From positions 137,736,920 to 137,800,919 of the forward strand of contig OX235279.1 of assembly GCA_944472155.2 (NCBI GenBank): 64,000 nt of DNA. Reading direction: 5' to 3'. The position numbers and the translations under genes are program-made. This stretch comes from Trichobilharzia szidati (lineage: Eukaryota > Platyhelminthes > Trematoda > Strigeidida > Schistosomatidae). The first letter of the stretch is position 1. Each line of letters opens with the position of its first letter. Below the pieces are notes generated by a model. That model made no database searches and was not told where the DNA came from. It saw only the letters and a list, made by a program, of their open reading frames with translations. This document shows, one piece after another, positions 59,517 to 64,000 of this stretch.

Positions 59517-61014
59517 ACAATGATCTTCTGGCAGTACATTAAGTATTCGTCTCACATCTCTTTCACTCATCAAATTAAAATGAATATCGAAACTGTACCA
59601 AAGAAGTTGGAAGTAACACTGCCCGCCCAAATTTAATTTAACACCACCAGTTGAATGTATAACTCTTAGATGATATTTGCAAGCAAACACAAAAAGATAT
59701 TTTTGATAAAATAGACTGTGCATAATTTTGTGATATCGGCAAGGTGTAATTGTATATTTTTTCTGCCATACAACTTAGCATTCACTTCAAGCATAGCAAT
59801 TTCAATAAATTTAGCCGTTGATTTTATTCCTCAAACAAAATTTTCAGTCCATAATTTATGTCCAAGTATTTGAAGAAAACTGTTAATTATATTGTTACTT
59901 GAACAGAGACGTTCAGCTCTATCTCTACAATTACTGTCAGTGCTAGAATGTCCTACAAAGCCACTTATTTTGTTACACGTAATGAAATCAAATGAAATTA
60001 AAAATTAGTCTCATAAATGTAACATTATTTTCATTCACTTACAGAGTGAGTGCATTGAAATGGTTTATTGAGTCAATGAGATCTAACTTTTCTGATAGAT
60101 AGGTTTCAGTAATAAAATAAAGCGAATAACTGTTCTTAATAAATTCCTCTTCAGGTTCTACAATTATAAATCCGCTAGCCAGTAAAGGCAAGTTAGAATG
60201 ATATTAGAAATGTATTGTAGAACAGGCATAAGATGGGATGAAACAGTGGTCAGTTAGTTTTTATTATCTTTTAGAATATTCATGGTCAATGAGAACATGA
60301 TATAAAATGAGATGAAATAGTTCAGTTATATATATGTATTTATATATATATATATATATGTGTATAATCAACAAAAGTACAGGTTCCGATGGTCAGTGTA
60401 ATCAGTGGTGTGTGAGACAATATGAATACTACAGAAAACTAATCAACAAATGGGAGAGACTAGACGTAAGTTCAAGGGCGACAAATAACAATAATAATGG
60501 TGATGAAATAATAACGACGGTGTGTTGCAAACTTAAAAGTAATATTGGTAAACAAATATCAAGTAATAATGAATTTGGTGAATTGGAATGAACAAGATTG
60601 TATAAATATAATAATGTTAGAAAAGCATTATATGGACCTAAGGTACTAGAAATAATAAGGTCATGAAGTTGTAAAAGGTCAGAAATGAACGTTTGTCAAT
60701 GAAACAAAGGAAGAAAGAGGCGAAACGCATTAGGAATATAAAATGTCAATGTTTATGGAGGACATGTTGGTCTTACTGTACGCCAAGAAAAACATACAGG
60801 TCAGATATACTTCGGTATAAAAATACCCGATCTTCTGGAGTTGACTGCTACCGCTTGAGATACTGATAGAAGACATAGTCGAACGCAGCAGATAAACGGA
60901 AACACCTGTTCTGCATGCATAATTGTTGTGTTTCAGCCCTGTTAAATCTGAACAGACTATTCAACTGGGCTACTTTTTACTGTTTAAGTTAATTTGCATT
61001 GCTCGCTGATTGAT
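59517..61014. other. no gene recognised
   Basis: AT-rich with the TA microsatellite. An 85-codon frame at 60334-60591 starts inside the microsatellite and has no clear homology. Confidence 0.45.
60333..60360. repeat. TA microsatellite
   Basis: A run of alternating T and A in an AT-rich stretch. Confidence 0.85.
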
Positions 61015-62035
61015 TCTGTTTGATCGAAATGTTCTCTATCTCAACTTCATTGACTTTGTAAAAGCCTTTGATCGAGTGGTGATTTGGCAACTACTCCGCC
61101 ACTACGGGGTGCCACCAACAATCAAAACCATCACCCAACAGTTGTGCGACAATGCTGCATCCCAAATAATTCACAAAGAGAAACTCACGGAATCCTTCGA
61201 AGTGAAGACGTGAGTAAGACAAGGTTGGCTGGCTGCATGCCTACTATCTCCAATGATTCTCCTGATTGCGGTAGACTGCATAATGCGATAGACAAACAGC
61301 GGGCAACGATGAGACAGGCAAAAAATGGACCCACACAAAATACTTTGGGGATCTGGATGTCGTCAGTGATGCATATCTGATTTCCTACAAACTGAAAGAT
61401 ACGCAAGTGGAAAGCAACAAGTTGGCAGGAGAAGCATCCAGAGAAGATAAGACTTCAGGTGAACATCGAGAAAACAGAGATGATGAAGATTCATGGTCAA
61501 CAGTAACAACAACAACAACAGACAACAATCAGCCAGCATAAATGGGAGAAATCTGAAAGAAACAACCTCCTTCACCTACCTACCTACCTACCCACCTGGG
61601 AAGCATCGTTTCAAATACAGGTGGACGGAACTGACGAGGATATCAAAGTGAGGATTGGGAAAGCAAGGCAAGCTTTCATTACTCTGTGTGAAGATTAACA
61701 GCACCCAGCATAAAAAACGAGATGTGGATTTTCAACTCCATTGTGAAGTCAGTGCTACTTGCTATGCGAGTAAACTACAAAACGTCTACGCTCAATGCTC
61801 AAGATCAGTTGGCTTGACAGAAAAGCTCAGCAACAGGGAGGGATCTCTGGGGGTGAACTAACCAGGAGCCGATTGTGGAACAGATATGCAGGAAGAAATG
61901 GAGGTGACTTGGTGGCCATACTCTGAGAAAGCAAACCATCAAGTGACATCACACGCCAGACCATTGCTCGAGTGGAACCCAAGCGGCTTAAACCCTATGT
62001 TCCTCTAGGAACTAAAGGAAACAGTAATAATAAAC
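61015..62035 (+). mobile_element. RTE-clade retrotransposon fragment, RT half only
   Basis: It begins inside the reverse transcriptase at LYLNFIDFVKAFDRVVIWQLLRHYG, where about 15 bases coding for the SVDRE segment of the 5528 copy are deleted. Similarity then follows the 5528 copy, through DNAASQIIHKEKLTESFEV, into the 3' end (cctatgttcctctaggaac) and an aataataa tail. Multiple frameshifts and stops make it a dead 5'-truncated copy. Confidence 0.82.
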
Positions 62036-63551
62036 CCAGAAATGTAACTTTACATCTCAGCGACTAAATTGTTGTTCTTTTTTAATTAAACAAGCATAAA
62101 ATCATGCAACTATGATGATAGAAATGTTCATAAAATCTCAGAGTTTACTGTTAGTTCGTTTAGAGATAAACTTTTTATAGCTGGTAGGGCATAACATCAA
62201 TATTTTTCATTAGCATTAATTTGTTTAACTGTTACTTGATAAATATTTTGTAACCTACTTGAAACAATAAATTTAGTATGCCGTAATTAAATTAAAAGGT
62301 TCACTCAGTGTTTACCTTCTAAATGTAAAATCCTATCGGTTTTACAAAAGAGAGAAAGGTAAAATCTCTTTAATCTGTCTTAGTACCTCTCACTGGCTTT
62401 GATCACCAGGTAAGGCTTACAAACCAGTCTTAATGTCATCTGAAGGGATTCATGGGAACTACAAGGGAATCCTCTGGAAAATATGCTCATAAAACTTCTT
62501 CGAATGTAAATGGTTATGGCGATTAATGCTTAACTGCCTGAAATCTTCATGCTAAAGAGATTTTTTCAAGTTAGATTTCATCACAAACTGATAACGGTTA
62601 GAGAACCGTTGAAAACCATGAGAGTACTGGACTGATGTTTCGTCCCAGTTTTGGATTTTTCGTTAGTACGCGTGCGAAATTTATTGCGTTATTGTATTTG
62701 TGATGGATGTAGCCACTGGAACATTTGACATTTCTTTCATTGAAAATTAATTCTGTGATTCCGTTGGCACTGTAAGACATAATCCTTCTCCATCACCATT
62801 TCTAGGTGTTTTTCTTAAATCTTCATCACCGAGTTACACTCAACTTTTTCAAATGTATAAATCATTCAGCATGATTACTTAATCTCCTTTCATTTTTGAT
62901 AGATTTCCAATGTGAATAATATTTTTTGACTGTGCAGTTAACTCCGAATTTCCTAAACATTAATCAGTGATATATTATTGTATGCTTATACAGGGGCAAC
63001 TATGTGGCATACTGACAGGATAAATGTGCGTATTAGGGTGTTCTAATAATTAGTCCGGAAAATACCAGCAGGATTTCATGAAAATTCAATAATAAATGTT
63101 TGACTTTTGAACTTACTGCCTTCATTTAATGCATAACATTGCACAGATATCATGATCAAGCAACATTTTCTGATAAAAGTGCAGCAAATGTAACGCAGTT
63201 CAAGAATATAATGTCAGGGTTAGTGTGTACGTCATAAAATAGCTTTCATGCCAGATTTCATTGAAATAGCATACAAAAAAACTTTTGATTAAACCGCCAT
63301 AGCAACAGGCTACGACTCCACAATTGGCGGGTTATTTAATAAAGCCATTCCTCATGAAGTATTATTATCTTCCTACTTGGTTCTTGGAAGTAACCACTAC
63401 GACGTCTGTCCAGATCAATGTGCAAGCCATATTTTATTGACCAAGCCGGGAAGTATATTCAGCAAATTAGAAAATACTTTCAACACTGTATTCAGTGTTT
63501 AATGATTGTCAAGGGGAAATTACTAGTAGGACACTTGGATATATTATTATT
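62036..63551. other. no gene recognised apart from the SINE at 62571
   Basis: Sequence between two RTE fragments; short frames only. Confidence 0.45.
62571..62675 (-). mobile_element. SM-alpha-like SINE, truncated
   Basis: tagagaaccgttgaaaacc, gagagtactggactgatg, ttcgtcccagttttgg and agtacgcgtgcg are the reversed 3' half. The tRNA head is missing or decayed. Confidence 0.65.
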
Positions 63552-64000
63552 ATTGTTTCCTTTAATTCCTAGAGGAACATAGGGCTTCAGCCGTGTGTCT
63601 CCATTGCGTTCGGTTCTCTGCTAGAGTCTTCACTTGGCTCCAAGTCTGCCCACACGTTTTCATCTCCTCTTCACATGACCTCCTCCAAGTCACCCTTGCA
63701 CTGACGACCAACTTGCCGCTTCCCTTTCGGTTTCCACCCGAGTGACGGCCTGGCGTGCTATGTCACTTGATGGCTTCCTCAGAGTATGGCCAATCAATCT
63801 CCATTTCTTCCTGCATATTTGTTTCACAATCGGTTCCTATTGTATTGGTTCGCTCCCAGAGATCTCTGTTGCTTATCTTTTATGGCCGGCCATCTAATCT
63901 TGAGCGAAGTATTGAGTGAAGACAGCTGTTAATGAAGGTCTGTAGTTTGTTTGAGATGCTCTTTATGACGCGCAGTGCAAGTCTCGTATCCGTATAGTAG
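63552..64000 (-). mobile_element. RTE-clade retrotransposon 3' end, continuing past the window
   Basis: Read on the minus strand, this ends in gccctatgttcctctagg, aattaaagg and an aataataat tail, the same 3' end as the 5528 copy. The interior matches that copy's 8160-8600 region base for base over long runs. Only the last part of the element is inside the window. Confidence 0.85.

Noticed and set aside
60334..60591. 85-codon frame with several cysteines
   Set aside because: It starts inside a TA microsatellite, lacks a signal peptide and has no partner exon that I can find.

Overview
The window looks like nuclear DNA of a schistosomatid blood fluke (Schistosoma or a close relative). Three things say so: a 28-kDa glutathione S-transferase of the schistosome type, many copies of a tRNA-derived SINE that resembles SM-alpha, and RTE and Penelope-like retroelements of schistosome character. 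The DNA is AT-rich, genes are sparse, exons are small and introns are long and full of repeats. Calls rest on reading the sequence and recalled family knowledge; no database search was run.

Four host genes can be supported. On the minus strand a four-exon gene (11526-16105) encodes a complete 211-residue 28-kDa GST. Next to it, a seven-exon minus-strand gene (21636-41677) encodes a 311-residue single-pass membrane protein with the C-terminal signatures of NPDC1 (neural proliferation, differentiation and control 1). Its exon phases join without a break. On the plus strand, two genes that look single-exon (51895-52743 and 56833-57564) encode secreted proteins rich in Tyr, Asn and His. They are about 4 kb apart and are candidates for eggshell or other tyrosine-crosslinked matrix proteins.

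Most of the rest is mobile DNA. There are RTE-clade LINE copies at 5528-8606, 30213-32455, 61015-62035 and 63552-64000, all decayed or partial. Penelope-like elements (PLEs) occur as a recent insertion at 48331-50618 with 502-bp inverted terminal repeats, a 5'-truncated copy near 33322-33927 and an internally deleted relic near 2776-3480. SM-alpha-like SINEs recur, several in inverted pairs or split by other insertions. A second SINE family joins a tRNA head to sequence shared with both ends of the RTE element. Three further inverted-repeat elements lack coding sequence; two have target-site duplications of 12 and 15 bp and the same one-sided tail as the PLE, so they may be non-autonomous PLE derivatives.

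Left to right: 1-11.3 kb, repeats and relics with one RTE copy; 11.4-16.1 kb, GST gene; 16.1-21.6 kb, no recognised gene; 21.6-41.7 kb, NPDC1 gene whose introns hold SINEs, an RTE and a PLE; 41.7-51 kb, repeats ending in the SINE/PLE nest; 51.9-57.6 kb, the Tyr-rich pair; 57.6-64 kb, a SINE and RTE remnants.
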